DNA of 41,698 bases. It comes from Conidiobolus incongruus B7586 (Eukaryota > Entomophthoromycota > Entomophthoromycetes > Entomophthorales > Conidiobolaceae). Below are positions 10,652 through 23,200 of this stretch, in pieces. Each line of letters opens with the position of its first letter. Position 1 is the stretch's first letter. The stretch is taken from the NCBI GenBank assembly GCA_000697335.1, contig JNEM01010425.1:1-41698 (forward strand). Reading direction: 5' to 3'. The notes beneath the pieces were generated by a model that saw only the letters and a program-made list of their open reading frames with translations, was not told the DNA's origin and did not search any database. Both the position numbers and the translations under genes were made by a program.

Positions 10652-10900
10652 TTAAAGGGTTGTATTATGTAATATTTTACTCAATTGATGGTTTAAATCT
10701 GAGTAATCTTCTTGAATTTTTAAGTCGTTGATATTCATCACTGGAATTTGTTGAATCGATGATATAATATTTGAAAATTTAGGTATATAATTATCTGATA
10801 ATATACCAGCCTTAGCATTTAAATATTTTTCCAAATATTAAATTACAGGAAAACGGTTTTTTGGTAAAATAAAGATCAAAGTCAAATTTAAGAATTTCAT
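10652..10900 (-). pseudogene. Short signal-peptide gene with one in-frame stop (hypothetical)
   Basis: The frame starts with an ATG at 10900 and begins with a signal-peptide-like segment (MKFLNLTLIFILPKN). It runs through one TAA at codon 21 and continues for 61 coherent codons to the stop at 10652. The part after the stop is non-random (LEKYLNAKAGILSDNYIPKF, then SIQQIPVMNINDLKIQEDYS) and uses third-position G/C, unlike chance frames in the surrounding DNA. The TAA is one C-to-T step from a Gln codon that would suit the local helix, so a recently inactivated small secreted or helical protein is the simplest reading. A 36-nt GT-AG intron could remove the stop in phase, but it would be shorter than any other intron here (46-68 nt). 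I recognise no family. Confidence 0.35.
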
Positions 10901-12978
10901 TAGTTATAAATTAGAAAAAAATTAATTAATAGATAAATGGAAATATTAAAAAGTGTTTGAATATTTATGGTTGTAATCAGTTTACAGTTTACACCAATCT
11001 AATGCCATTATTGTCACAATCTTATTCAATCAAATTTTTGTGATATATTCATTTCAGGATTTCATCCTGATAAAAGGAATACATGATAATCAGCCTATAG
11101 CCTATCCTTTTATACATTTTTTAAGCAAATATCCATATAATTCCCAAAAACCTTCTATCATCATTAATTTTATGAATAAATTGTAATATATTATTAACCT
11201 CAATCAAAATGAAAAAATATCCTCAATAAATGATGATATACGATATATAAAATTGTTTCTAATGATCTGTGACACATATTGTAAAATATATCATTACAGT
11301 TTGACAAACTTTAACTGATAATAAACTAAAAATATGAAGGATATACTATCACGAATAATCAATACAAGATTACTAAATTATTAAAGATAATTTGATATAA
11401 TGTGATACCTGTTTAGCCAGAATTCTTTAATAATCAATTATAAATATAACTTGAATATGCTGAAATTTTTAAATATAGATTATAAAAAATTATAGAAAAT
11501 AATATATCTTAATATTATTAAATTAACTCTTTTAAATTAAAAATAAAAAAAAGTATAATAATTTATAATTTATAAAAAAAATTTTATATCATATTAAAAT
11601 TCATCAAATTTATTATATTTAATTTTGAAAAAAAAATGCAATTAAGTACAAATTTAAGATTCTGTCAATGAAAATAATTTTCAATTAATTTTCTATCCCC
11701 AATAATGGAGCAATCTTACAAAAATTCTATCTGTAAAATATATTCTTATATGTTTGATATATGCTCTTTATAAGCTCTTTTAATCTAGAAATATGTGTTC
11801 GATGCTCATCTAGCGCACTATACATGGTAAACTTGCTTCAAAAACTATACTGACATACTCAATGCTTCAGTTTCCAAAACATTTCTAATGGACACGAGAA
11901 TTTTTAAATTGAATTTATTGACCATACATGAAATTTGCTTAATTGCTGTAATTTATTTTCAATATGAGAGATGGTATTATTATTTTAAAAACTTTGAAAC
12001 TGTTAATTTATTGCTAGGATACCTTTTGAAAATTTAACTCTACAACTTAAATATCAATTAATTGATTGAGCTCTAAATACTTTTATAATATTATAATGAG
12101 CATATTAAAAAAGATTTATTGATTACTAATTAATGATATATTAATATCTTTAATTTGAATAGCATATTAATTAATTTAATATTTTTTAGTAAAAACTTAG
12201 TTAAATGGATTTTAAGCTTTAATATCAATTATTAAATTTATATATTAATTTTTTTTTCAAAATTATTACTTCAATATGCTATTCAAAAATTTAATAATAT
12301 TGATTGAAATGATATAATAACAATATTTTTCAAATAGATTTATATGTAATTATTATATCAAAATCATACTATATTTGATATATCAAGAGAATATAATGCT
12401 TAATTGGTCAATTACTAAATGGTCATTATTTATTGATAACTAGAATAAATGAATATTTAATTGAATAATTTTTGAAAGAAAAAAGTTTTTACTATAGAAC
12501 CAAAGTTAAAAAATTTTATATTAATTAATTTTAATAAGTTAGATATTATATTAAATTTAAAACCTAGTAAATGTAACAAAATTCTAATATAAACTTTACA
12601 AAAATATTTTTTTTAAAATGAATTAAAATATGGCTAGAATATCAAAATTTAATATAATTTGATTTGATTATAAATTATTGTAAGATATTAAAAATTTATA
12701 TTATTAAATAATAGATACATATGAGCTTCAATAATAATATTATACAGATATTATATCCAATTGTTAAATATTTTCAAAATAATACAATTATATATATATA
12801 TATATATATTTAATTTATAAATTATTTAAATAGTATAATTTTAACACAATGCTCTGAGATGGTAAATTATATGTGAAGATATATTCAAATATTCGAATAA
12901 TTAGAATTCAAGGATTCGCAACAAAATCCTACTCTGAAATTTTAAAATGGCATAAAGGGAATAAATAATTTAAATTAA
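10901..12978. other. Gene-free region with one unexplained G/C-richer island
   Basis: An island at about 11690-11895 (containing GATGCTCATCTAGCGCACTA) is clearly less A/T-rich than its surroundings but has stops in every frame and no tRNA-like fold that I can justify. A (TA)n tract lies at about 12788-12811. Nothing else is recognisable. Confidence 0.35.
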
Positions 12979-13365
12979 TTAGGACCACTGAAAGACTAAG
13001 TCGAAGACATTCTTACTCCAGGATTTAAGAGGCGTAGTTTCACTTCTCAATAGTGGATGTACTAAGTCATAGTCCTGGTAAACATTAATCGACCTTGCGT
13101 TCTCAACTTCAATAAGATGGGGATCACCTTTATTCGGCTTGGGATGGTAATTGATTCGGAATTCTTCTTCCTCTTCCTTCTTTTTTTTGTTCTCTTCTTC
13201 TTTCTTTTTCTTTTCCTCTTCCTCCTTCTTCTTATCCTCCTCGACATTGGTCACTTCTTTATTGTCATCCCTTCTCCCAAACTCTCTCACCTCATTCGTA
13301 CCATCTTTGCGTAAAGCAACAGCCAATAATGGCATAGTAAACATTATATACTTGACTAATTTCAT
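12979..13365 (-). CDS. Secreted Lys/Glu-rich low-complexity protein (128 aa)
   Basis: An N-terminal signal peptide (residues 1 to about 17, hydrophobic core MFTMPLLAVA) is followed by a short charged linker. Residues about 42-70 then form a nearly pure Lys/Glu tract (EEEEKKKKEEENKKKKEEEE) that should form a single charged helix. The C-terminal 55 residues are of normal complexity (NYHPKPNKGDPHLIEVENA, then DLVHPLLRSETTP) and end in FDLVFQWS. It is intronless and has an A/T box (TATATATAG) 37-45 bp upstream of the ATG, a spacing like that of the two small secreted genes. Several overlapping Phe/Ser- or Arg-rich frames exist only because of the GAA/AAG tract. I recognise no family. An extracellular location is inferred. 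Confidence 0.65.
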   Translation of the reverse strand: MKLVKYIMFTMPLLAVALRKDGTNEVREFGRRDDNKEVTNVEEDKKKEEEEKKKKEEENKKKKEEEEEFRINYHPKPNKGDPHLIEVENARSINVYQDYDLVHPLLRSETTPLKSWSKNVFDLVFQWS

Positions 13366-14451
13366 TCTTAATATTACAATTATTGATAATGGATTATATA
13401 TCTATATATATTCTTTAAAAAAATTGAACTAATATTAACTATTCAAAGTCTTTTATAATCTATTAATTTTATGCTAAATTGGCATGAATTAATGACATAC
13501 TAACTAATATGAAAAACTATTGGTTAATGATAAAATCAAGAAATTAAAAATTAATTGAATTTATTTTTAGAAATTTTTTAATTAAAAATTTATCAATTTA
13601 ATTTCTTTTTATTTTACTAATTAATCAAAAAAATTTTAGTTATATTTTTTTAATTAAAATAATAAAAAATTAAGTTTAATTCCTATTTTATAATAAATAA
13701 TTAATAATTCTAACTATATTTAAATAAGTTTACGATAATTTATGCATTTCTATTAAAGAAATTAGATCTTTCATTTTAAAATCATCCAGACCATTATTAT
13801 TTTATAGTGAAATTAATAATGATAAATGGGATAAACTTTTCAAACCAATTGGTATTTTATTAATAGAATGTTATTCATTCAAGAATTTATAGCGAGTTTA
13901 AATTATTGTGTATGTGTAAATTAGAAAAAAAAATATTCAATTTTTTAGGTTTGTGACTAAATTGAAATCACTATTTTTATCTTAAAATGTTGACTGATTA
14001 GGATATTTACCTAATTTTAATAATATTTCTATTAATAGCAATTATAAATTAAATGTTATTATTTATTAATAAAATTTTTTAGAAATAAATTTTACCTTAA
14101 AAAATTGGCATAATTTAATTTAATACAAATTCTTTTCAAAATAAAATTTTTAAGAATTATTTATAATGATATAATAACAAAATATATAATTGGTTTTGTA
14201 TTAATGATTTATTTTGTCTTATATAAAAGTATGTATTGGTAATTATAAAGATAACCATAACACTAATTCAATGTTAATTATAGGATCCCTATTGACTAAT
14301 GGATAATAGAATTATATTTTGAATTTTCAGCAATAACCAATTCAAATATTTAATTATAAAAAAATACTAGGATTCTTTGAAAAAATTAATATCAGTTCAT
14401 CTAATACTAATTTGGTTCAAAGTATCCAATATACCAAGGTTTAAATAATAT
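13366..14451. other. AT-rich spacer
   Basis: Apart from the promoter of the minus-strand secreted protein at its left edge, no feature is recognised. Confidence 0.4.
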
Positions 14452-14776
14452 TGTCACGAGTCAGGTGATTCCCTTCTATCCAAGTATTCTTACAACAGCC
14501 TAATATTAAAGTCACTTCCCCCTCGCATACCATCTGCTCTTGCTCTGTCTTTTAATTAGCCGATGATGCAAGTCACCGGAGAATCTCATGAATCACCTTA
14601 CCCAATTCGCTCTATATAAAACCTGGAATCAGAGCTATCTTCAACGAAGAAGAATTCGATCTGGGTCCTCCCAGCTATTTGACTTAGACCAATAAACCCT
14701 CTACTTCCCTAACATTTACCTGGAATTCCCCAGATCTCTCTCTTTTACTTAAACTACTCTGGACATGGCTTTCCCA
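14452..14776 (+). mobile_element. Solo-LTR-like fossil (probably Ty3/Gypsy)
   Basis: This sharply G/C-richer block begins TGTCACGAGTCAGG and ends GGCTTTCCCA (TG...CA ends). Inside, the order is that of an LTR: a U3-like part, TATATAAAA at about 14615, then AATAAA at about 14691 some 75 bp downstream, then a pyrimidine-rich U5-like part (TCTCTCTTTTAC). The last 65 bp match the fossil at 6956-7200 and both copies stop matching at the same point. An earlier end at TAACA (14714), followed by a primer-site-like TGGAATTCCCC, is possible, but the shared boundary favours 14776. Target duplications are not convincing. No coding region is attached, so it is a broken, old element. Confidence 0.42.
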
Positions 14777-15277
14777 AGACTTATTAATATCTTTAATTTC
14801 ACCCTTTTATCAACTGGTTTTAATTAAATATTCTCAATTTTTAATAAGTTAAAAATTACCATAATAATTAAAGAAGACACTCTGATTGACATAGTATCCA
14901 AAAAAATCATTTATTTTAGCTATTAAAGCATAGCTTTTATCAAATCTTCTTGAATTTAACTGATAATCCTTTAACTACAGAAGGCTGTTAGAAGTCAAAT
15001 GTGTTTGAATAAATTATCCAATAAAACTATTGGATTTGGATAGTTAGAACCAACCATATTATGATTTCTCTCTAAAAAATTCGGAATATATAAATTACTT
15101 TTGATTCAATACAAACTCGGATTTTGATACTATAATGGTATTATTTAAAGAATTTGACAATACATTAGTTTATCGTTGTTTTACAATTCGTTCTATATAA
15201 AAAACATTTTAACGATTTAACATGTAACAGATACTCAGTATTAAAGATTTCTATTATATGCTTATTGTTCTTAGAGG
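14777..15277. other. AT-rich spacer
   Basis: No coding-like frame or repeat border recognised. Confidence 0.35.
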
Positions 15278-15409
15278 TCGAATATGATATATGAAAATGT
15301 AGCCAATCATTTTCAAGTAATTGAGAATCAATACTTAATTAAGGTTTTACACTTTGGTGAATTACACTTTTGAACTAGTAGATCAAATTTAGTCGATAAG
15401 CTTCAGTAG
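15278..15409 (+). pseudogene. Unidentified coding-like scrap
   Basis: One plus-strand frame reads NMIYENVANHFQVIENQYLI, then VLHFGELHF, one in-frame TGA, and TSRSNLVDKLQ before further stops. The residue composition (His, Gly, Val, Glu, Asp) is unlike that produced by the surrounding A/T-rich filler, so this may be a decayed exon. I do not recognise a family, and chance is not excluded. Confidence 0.22.
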
Positions 15410-17047
15410 CAAAAGGATTAATCATTTTAGAATTAAAATATGAATAATAACTTTATAAAATAAAAATGTTAAATTCTAAATAAAATATAAATTAGGAATC
15501 AGAATTTATATTTAAGGTTAGATTATTGATGATGATTTATATATATTGCAATTGAACATTTGAATCTTATTATTTTTGAACTCATATTTGTATTAATTTA
15601 ATCAACAATTTAATTGATTGTAACAAAAATACTTTGTCAATAAAAAATTCAAACTTTCTAGATCGAAAATAATTAACTGAATATGAGATTTAAGGATGAT
15701 TTCAATTGTTCTTGAATTTCAGCCCATTTTTTTTGAATTATTAGGTTCATTCATGTGTTTTTCTTTTCTATCCAAATGATAACCCAAATAATCATAAATT
15801 ATTTTAATATTCAACTATAAATTGATAATGTGCATATGTTGATAGTGAAAATATATTTAAATTAACTTAATAAAATAATAATAATATTTTTAATTGATAA
15901 AATCCAATATTATCAAAATTGATTAAATTATGATTAAAATAATTTTAAATATTTATAATCCTTGACTATTTCAAACAGTTAGTTTTAAAATTAATTCTTG
16001 AGATTTAAATGAATGATACATATAGAAATCTATAACATAAATATAGCATGATTAATTGTAATGTGTATTTAAAAGAACACCTATTTTTTGTTTGATATAT
16101 ATATATATATATATAGTATTTTATACCATTTAATGGTTCAAAATTCACAATATTTTTGATTGAAACTCATTCAATATTATCCAAAAACTAGAAATTACCC
16201 AAATATCTTTGATTAAATTGGGTAACAATGATAATGAAAATATAAAAAATGTACAATAAAACAATTATTTCAAAAATTCATGCTATTATCTAAATAGATT
16301 TAAATCTCATTCATGTTTGTAATATTGTGTTTAAAAAACCTTTTTTGACAATAGTTTGGAATGATTGGTTGATTAAGTTTGTAAAATTATATCAAAACTC
16401 ATACCTCATCTGTTTTCTCATTAATCCTTTTAATTCAGAAAAATATTTTTCAGAATTCTCTGTTTATTCAATTGAATTTTATCCAATCGAATAATCTAAT
16501 TTCAAAATCGACTGTTATTTCCTTTAAGAATATAATTAATTCATCCAACCAAATAAAATTTATAATGATGAAATAATAGAATCTGTATATTAATGTATTT
16601 AATACAGATTTAATTACCACAGCATTAAAACATTACTATATTTGAAGATTTAATTACAAATTTTGTTTTAACTCGTGATAGAAATCCCGATTTCACAGTA
16701 TATATTGATAATTACTCAAAGATTTCATATTAAACCGAATTTAGAAAACAAGATTGCCAATATCCACTTGATTTAACATATAAATTTTTATTAAGGACTA
16801 AAAATATTAATAAAAAATATCCGATATTCAATAAATAAAATTAATATTATATTGACTATATTATAAAAACAATTTTTGTGGCTATTCATAATAATAAATT
16901 AATTCAAGGATCAGGAGGAGGAAGAGGGGATAAAATACTTCCTAATTAAATAAATCAATGACATCAAACTCAAACACAGTCCATTGATTTAAAACAAATT
17001 GATCAATTATTCACTCTTAACCTTCTTTAAAATTTCAACAATTTAAA

Positions 17048-17077
17048 ATTATTATTATTATTATTATTATTATTATT
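17048..17077. repeat. (ATT)n microsatellite
   Basis: About ten uninterrupted ATT units in the promoter region of the gene at 17272. Likely length-polymorphic. Confidence 0.9.
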
Positions 17078-17231
17078 TAAAAATATATAAGCTTAAGAAT
17101 TAATAACAAGATATAATAACAACAACAATAATAATAAATTCTTTTTAGATAATATTGTCAATATTTTAATAATTAATAATTTCAATAGATATATAATTCA
17201 AATATATATTCGAGAAAGTTATTTCTAACTC

Positions 17232-17259
17232 ATATATATATATATATATATATATATAA
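17232..17259. repeat. (AT)n microsatellite next to a start codon
   Basis: About 27 bases of alternating A and T end 13 bases before the ATG at 17272, so the tract lies in the 5' leader or core promoter of the spectraplakin-like gene. Confidence 0.9.
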
Positions 17260-17271
17260 CTATTTTCAACA

Positions 17272-20200
17272 ATGTCCAAATTATTAAAACCAATAACTAA
17301 ATCTTTTAAAGTTTTAAACCGTTTAAATCAACCACGAGGGAATGATACCGACGGTAGTTACGAAAACGTTATGGACGACGATACCATTCGTAGTTTGGCT
17401 TCCAATTTTGAAGACGCCCAAAAACGAACCTTTACAAAGTGGATCAACGTACAATTGACGGATACTGACACTAGGGTGAAGAATATCGATGAAGATTTGA
17501 GGGATGGGAAGCTTCTTCTAAAGTTGTTGAGTATACTCAGTGGAGAGAAGGTTGCAGAGCCCGAAAAAAAAAGTAGTAGAATTCATATGATTGCTAACGT
17601 GAATAAATGTATCGAATTTTTGGAATTTAAGATTCACGAACCTTTACATAATATCGGTAGTGCCGATATCGTTGACGGTAACGTTAAATTGACGCTTGCT
17701 TTAATTTGGGTGATGATTTTGAGGTTGAGAATTCAGAAGAGTATAAACTATGAGGAAAGTATGCTAATGTCGCCTGGTGCCACGAATTTGGTATAATTTT
17801 TTTATTTTATTATTTATTATTTATATTGTTAATAATTAATTCATTATTTTTTATTCAGACGCCTGCTCTCTCTCACAAAAGTCAATTGGATAACGAACGT
17901 TCAATGCTAGATGCTAAACAGTCCGCGGAATTGACTACACCGAAATTCTCTGTGCAGGGGACGCCCAGTAGACCGGGCAATGTGGACGCTAAGCAATTTC
18001 TATTGGAGTGGGTGCAACAACAATTGAGTATTTATGAAGGGCTGGTACCTCAAGTCACCGATTTCAGAGGTTCTTGGAAGAACGGTGTCGCTTTCAGTGC
18101 ACTCATCAATCGTCACGACCTAAATCTACTTCCAGATTTAGGTGCTATTGTCGAGAGAGCGTCGCGCGATGCCAGCGAATGGGAAAATATCCTGTCCAAC
18201 GCATTTACAATAGCTGCAAACGGTATGGGGATCCCCCAACTTTTGGATCCTCGTGACGTTGCTGGAGTTTCCAATCCTGATGAAAAGATTATTATGATTT
18301 ATGTATCAGAGTTCTACGACGTCATGTCCAAAAAACAACGTATGGAAGAGATTGAAGCTTGGAAACATAAACAAATTGTATTTGATCAATTTACCCAACT
18401 TGCCAACAGTATCAATACCCAATTGGACACCTTTGCAGAGTCCAAATTAGATTTACCATCCTATGACGCTCCCAGAGATCCCCAAAAACTAGAAGAACTT
18501 GACCAATTACAAAAAGCCAGATCCGCCAGTATTTTAGAATACGAGCCAACTATTGACACTTTAGTCAAGACTGGGAATACGCTTGTAAACTCGTATGCAG
18601 AATCTGAGCCAACTTTCATCGACATTGTGAAAGATACACAGAATCAAGTACTCAAAAAATGGGATGGCCTCAAAGCAGAGATTCAAAACCAATCCGAAAT
18701 GATCCAAAATTTGAGTGTATGGGGCGAATTAAACGAATTATTGACGTCGTTCGGCCACAAGTTGGACGAATTCCACTCCGATGTCACAAATCTTATGGAC
18801 AAGAGAGGCACAATGCTTCCAGAAGAAGCAGAACGTCAATTCGGTCAACTTTCCGAAGTGCTCAAAGACTACCTTCGTGAATGGAGTGAATTGAACGAAC
18901 GTGCCAAATCGCAAGCACCACCACACATTTTTGAAAAGCTTAAACGCTACAAGGAGTTCTTGGACCACTCCAAGGGCAATTTGGATCGGTACAAAGCTTT
19001 GGAGCAATTCCAAAAGTTTAAAGATCATCTTAGCGATCAGTTGCTCACAATGTTCAATAAACGGTCCGAAGTGCGAAAACTTATTATGAAGACTATGTGG
19101 ACGCCAGAAGTCACAGACTATACCGACATGGATCAAAGTTTAAATTCTTTCGATCGTTGGCTGAAGGACGATGGCGAGAAGTTGATAGCGAATGTCAAAG
19201 AGAAGTGTGTGGATATTCGTAAATTGATCGAAGAATCAAATTTGACAAATCAGAACTCCCAGCTGTCTACAATCCTACTGAAAGAGGAAGAGGTGAATGT
19301 GAGTTGGCAAGAATTGACGCGTCTCGTTAATTTAGGCCATCAGCTTTTAGTTCAATCTAAAACTGTCACACAAATTAATTCCAAATTGGATGCCATTGAA
19401 ACTACTTTGAATCAGACTGAAAGTCTAATTTTAGAGGGTGGCGATCAATCCAACGTTCAGACTACTCTATCCCAAGTTCAAGATAATCTCAGCAGTTTGG
19501 AAACTGAAAAGGATACAATCCCAACTGTCGACTCGCCAGAAGCTCAAGCTGCTACTAATGAAATTGTGAATTATCTTATGAAGAGATTTTCACATCTTTA
19601 TTCCATGCTGGATAGTTGCAAGTCACAAAAACAACAAATTGAAGAGAATTCCGAGCTTCTAAGATTATTTGAAGAATCTGTATCCAACGGGTCAGACCTA
19701 ATTGATACCTTGAACAAACAAACACAATGGGTTGACAGAGCTCTTCAGCTCCTAGCGACTATGGAACCAAGCCAAGTTCAAGAAATCACATCACAGTTAT
19801 CATCCAAATTGGAAGAATTGAGTGCAGAAATCACATTGATTGAAAGCAAGCACAAAAAATTCGTCAACTCTGTAGACGAAGTCTACCCCAAGCTCCAACT
19901 AACTACCCACAAAAATGAACTCGATACGCTCAAAAAGGAAGCTGTAGTCCTGTTCAAAAATTTGGAAACTGGTGCATCCAACATCATTCAAGGTGTACTA
20001 TCAGGCGATTACATCAGTTCCAATGTTTCTCAAATCGTCGAACTTTTGAATGCTATGAAAGATCTCCAATCCGCAATTGAATCGAGCGATCTCGACACTC
20101 TCAGCGTCACAGCATTCGAAGAATGGCGCACGGCAATTTCTGAAGTGGATGTCAAATGCGACAAGCTGCTAGCGAGGCCGCCCAAAGATTTCAATCCCGA

Positions 20201-23200
20201 CCTTATCCCCAAGTTGAAGGGCCAACTCGACTCAAAAATTGAAGCTTTGCGCGACATTTCGAAGAAGTCATCAACGCTGTTGGAAGAGCGTTACGAAACC
20301 TTCAAGAATAAAGATTTCAAACGACATTTGGAGGTTTGTGAAGAGTTCCAGAAAGAGTGCGGCGAGTTAGAAGTTACTTGCTCCTTGGCAATTAATACCC
20401 ACTCCAAATTTTTGGGAATGATGCTCGCCGATGATTTGATCAAATACCAGGAATTTAAGGTGGTGTATAAGGAGGCTTTGCTCCAGAGATCTCATCTCAA
20501 ACCAAAGTACAAGATGCTACAGTCGAATTATGACAAGTTGGTACAGTTGCAAGAGACTGAATTGAAGGCATCGGCACTGGAAGCACATCAAAATTGCATC
20601 GATCTATTTTCCAAGTGTGAAACTTCGCTGGAAGCTATCAAAGCTTTAATTGAATTCAACGCGATCATCATCGAAACCTCCACAAATATAACCAAACTTG
20701 CAGAAGATTTGCAGGAGGACCAACAGATTATTATCGATTTGATTAATGTCCCAACTTTCAAATTGTCTGATGAAATTGCCAAAATTGACGAAATTTTAAC
20801 ATCCAAGGAAAAGCAGTTGCAAACCATTAAAATTCCCAACGATTATCATAATACATTCGACAAGTTTGATACACAAATTGTTGAGATAGCGAACTATAAC
20901 GTATCGAAACTGGGTCAACAGTTGATGCAGTTGGTAGATACATTTGAAGGGACTAAAAAGCAGTTTCAAACAAATCGCAAAACAGCCGAAGACGCTCAAA
21001 ATTCGCAAATTGAAGAGAAGTTGCAAGGGTTGGAAACTTGGTGTCAGCAACAGTTCGATACCTTGATCAAGGAACGAGATCAAATTCGGAATTGTGCACT
21101 CAAACAAATGTCGTCGGTGCAGACTACGAATGCACTAATCGATAAATTTGAAGGAGGTCATGAAAGGCTGAGGGAGAAGATCCGAGGTCAATTTGATGAA
21201 ATGAAGGATATTGAAGCTCAACTGAAGCATTCCAATGTTGACAAGTCACCAAGATTGAAATCTATGTTGGAGGATCTGGATCAAGAGATTAATGATCGCG
21301 AAACTATTTTCGCAAGTATTAAACAATTAACCAACCATAAAGACATCTGTAGACGTTTCGAAACTCAAATGACAACTCTAAAAGCTCCTTTAAATCAAGA
21401 TATTTTAAATTCTAAAGCTTATCAGGCTTTGGATTCAGCACTTTCTGAGGATGGCGAATTGACTAAATTGAAATCCGAATTTCACTCAAGTTACGAAATT
21501 GTAAAACCCATTTTCAACGATATGAAAGCTTCGGCTTCTGACCTATTCGCATATATCGATTCCGAAGAAATTTCTAATTTATCTAAAATATCTACCGATT
21601 TATTGACTGATTACGATAGTTTGAACAAATTGAGAGAGTTGAGTAAATCCAATTTGGAAGTGCACATGAAAGCTCACGATTTGGTAGAATTGATGGAAGA
21701 ATTGCAAAAGAATGTAGATAATATTGACAATGTGGATATTAACCAGAGCAAGAAGGAGGATGCGTTGGAACTTATTAAAAGCCGATTGCACGACCCAATT
21801 ATGAAGGAATGCGAAAACTTGAGACGAATGGTACTCAACTTGCCGGACGGGTCCAGGGATTGGAGCAGTAAAGTTAAAGGGATTTACGAAATGTCGCACC
21901 TGTTACTGAGTGCGATCGATGAGAAGCAGTCCGAGATCCAGAATGCCCAGATGGTCAAGCAGTTTTTGGCGAGGAGTGACGAGATGGATAATTTGATCGG
22001 ACAATTTTTGGAAGTGATCGATTCCGTGACGGCTGTGACTGATTCGTCAACGTCGTTCCTCGAAGAGTTGGAAAAAGCTCAGAAGAAGTTGCAAATAAGA
22101 GGGGATGCGATCACCGCCGAAGCTACCGATCTCATCGACGAATTGAGTGCTCAGTGCCAGAGTATTAGCGACTGGAGAGCTGGCCAACGTCTCCAGCTGA
22201 TCATGGAACAGTGGGACGAAGCTTCCCAATTGGCTAAATCCGTCATGGACAAATTGTTCAAGAGGATCGAATACAAGCAAGAGACACATAATATCAACAG
22301 AGCCAAATCTTTGCAGAGAGCAACTTCCCGCAACCATCCCAAGTACATCCCTCCCGATAAAAATAAGATTGGGTCAAGATATATGCAGAATATTGGCAAT
22401 GTTAAACCACCAAAACCTTCGCCCAAGCCTAAATCCAATAGTACTCAGAGTGATAAATTGACGAAATCCCCGAATCGTTACGTACCCAATCTCAAAGACA
22501 GTTTGGACGTAGAAATCGCCAGAGTGGTCAACGAATGCCCCGAACCTATCCAAGTGGCCCGCGATCCCGAAACTGGCAAGTACTGGATCGGGGATAAGGA
22601 TCCCAAGCTATGCTACTGCAGAGTTCTCAACAGTCGCATGGTGATGGTCAGAGTAGGCGGTGGCTGGAAAGAACTGTCCAAGTTCCTTTTAGATTACTCC
22701 GAAAAGCACTCGTCATCCAATCCCGGAACGATCAAATCGCCCAACAAATTCTTCAGGGCTTACAATCCCGATGTGGTGATGGACCGACCTCCCTCGAGAT
22801 CGTCAGGGTCCATCACAGGGGTACTATCGCCAGATAGTATGAAAAAGTATACAAGTCCGATGCTCACCAACAGAACTATGAATGTGACCTTAAATCCTGA
22901 TAATCGAATTACTTATGGCGCTGGGTTCTTGCCTCTCGAGGTTAAGAATCGTCCCAAATCAAGATTGGGCGGTAAAATGTCGTCCACACCTACAAGTAGA
23001 TCGCAGTCGGAAGGTACTAACCATCATCAGGATAGTCACCTCACGCGTAGTAATCGATCCAGCGTCCTCATGTCTCCCACAGGCTCCAACACTTCGAGGC
23101 CCAGCTCCCGCATGCACAGTCGTCCCAGCTCGAGCCTTGGTGGCGGTAACTACGCCTCGCCCACAATTGCCTCTGCATCCAAGGCTAGGAACACCGCCGA

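Larger units (their letters stand above)
15410..17271. other. Upstream region of the spectraplakin-like gene
   Basis: Mostly A/T filler. A purine-rich block (GGAGGAGGAAGAGGGG) lies at about 16914-16929. Simple repeats follow: (ATT)n at 17048-17077, AAC/AAT triplets at about 17118-17137 and (AT)n at 17232-17259, only a few bases before the ATG at 17272. These probably form the promoter and 5' leader of the gene. No unambiguous TATA box can be chosen in the (AT)n tract. Confidence 0.4.

Noticed and set aside
11780-11830. Possible tRNA-like or SINE B-box (around GCATCGAACACA on the minus strand)
   Set aside because: No A box at a suitable distance and no cloverleaf that I could form.
13062-13432. 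Arg/Lys-rich and Phe/Ser-rich frames over 13062-13432
   Set aside because: They arise from the GAA/AAG tract of the Lys/Glu-rich secreted protein read in other frames.
14452-14714. LTR ending at TAACA with TGGAATTCCCC as primer-binding site
   Set aside because: The related fossil at 6956-7200 shows similarity continuing past this point to TTTCCCA in both copies, so I placed the end there; the shorter version stays possible.
1-17271. Mitochondrial DNA origin of the AT-rich part
   Set aside because: No mitochondrial gene, tRNA or rRNA is present, and signal-peptide genes and mariners are nuclear features.
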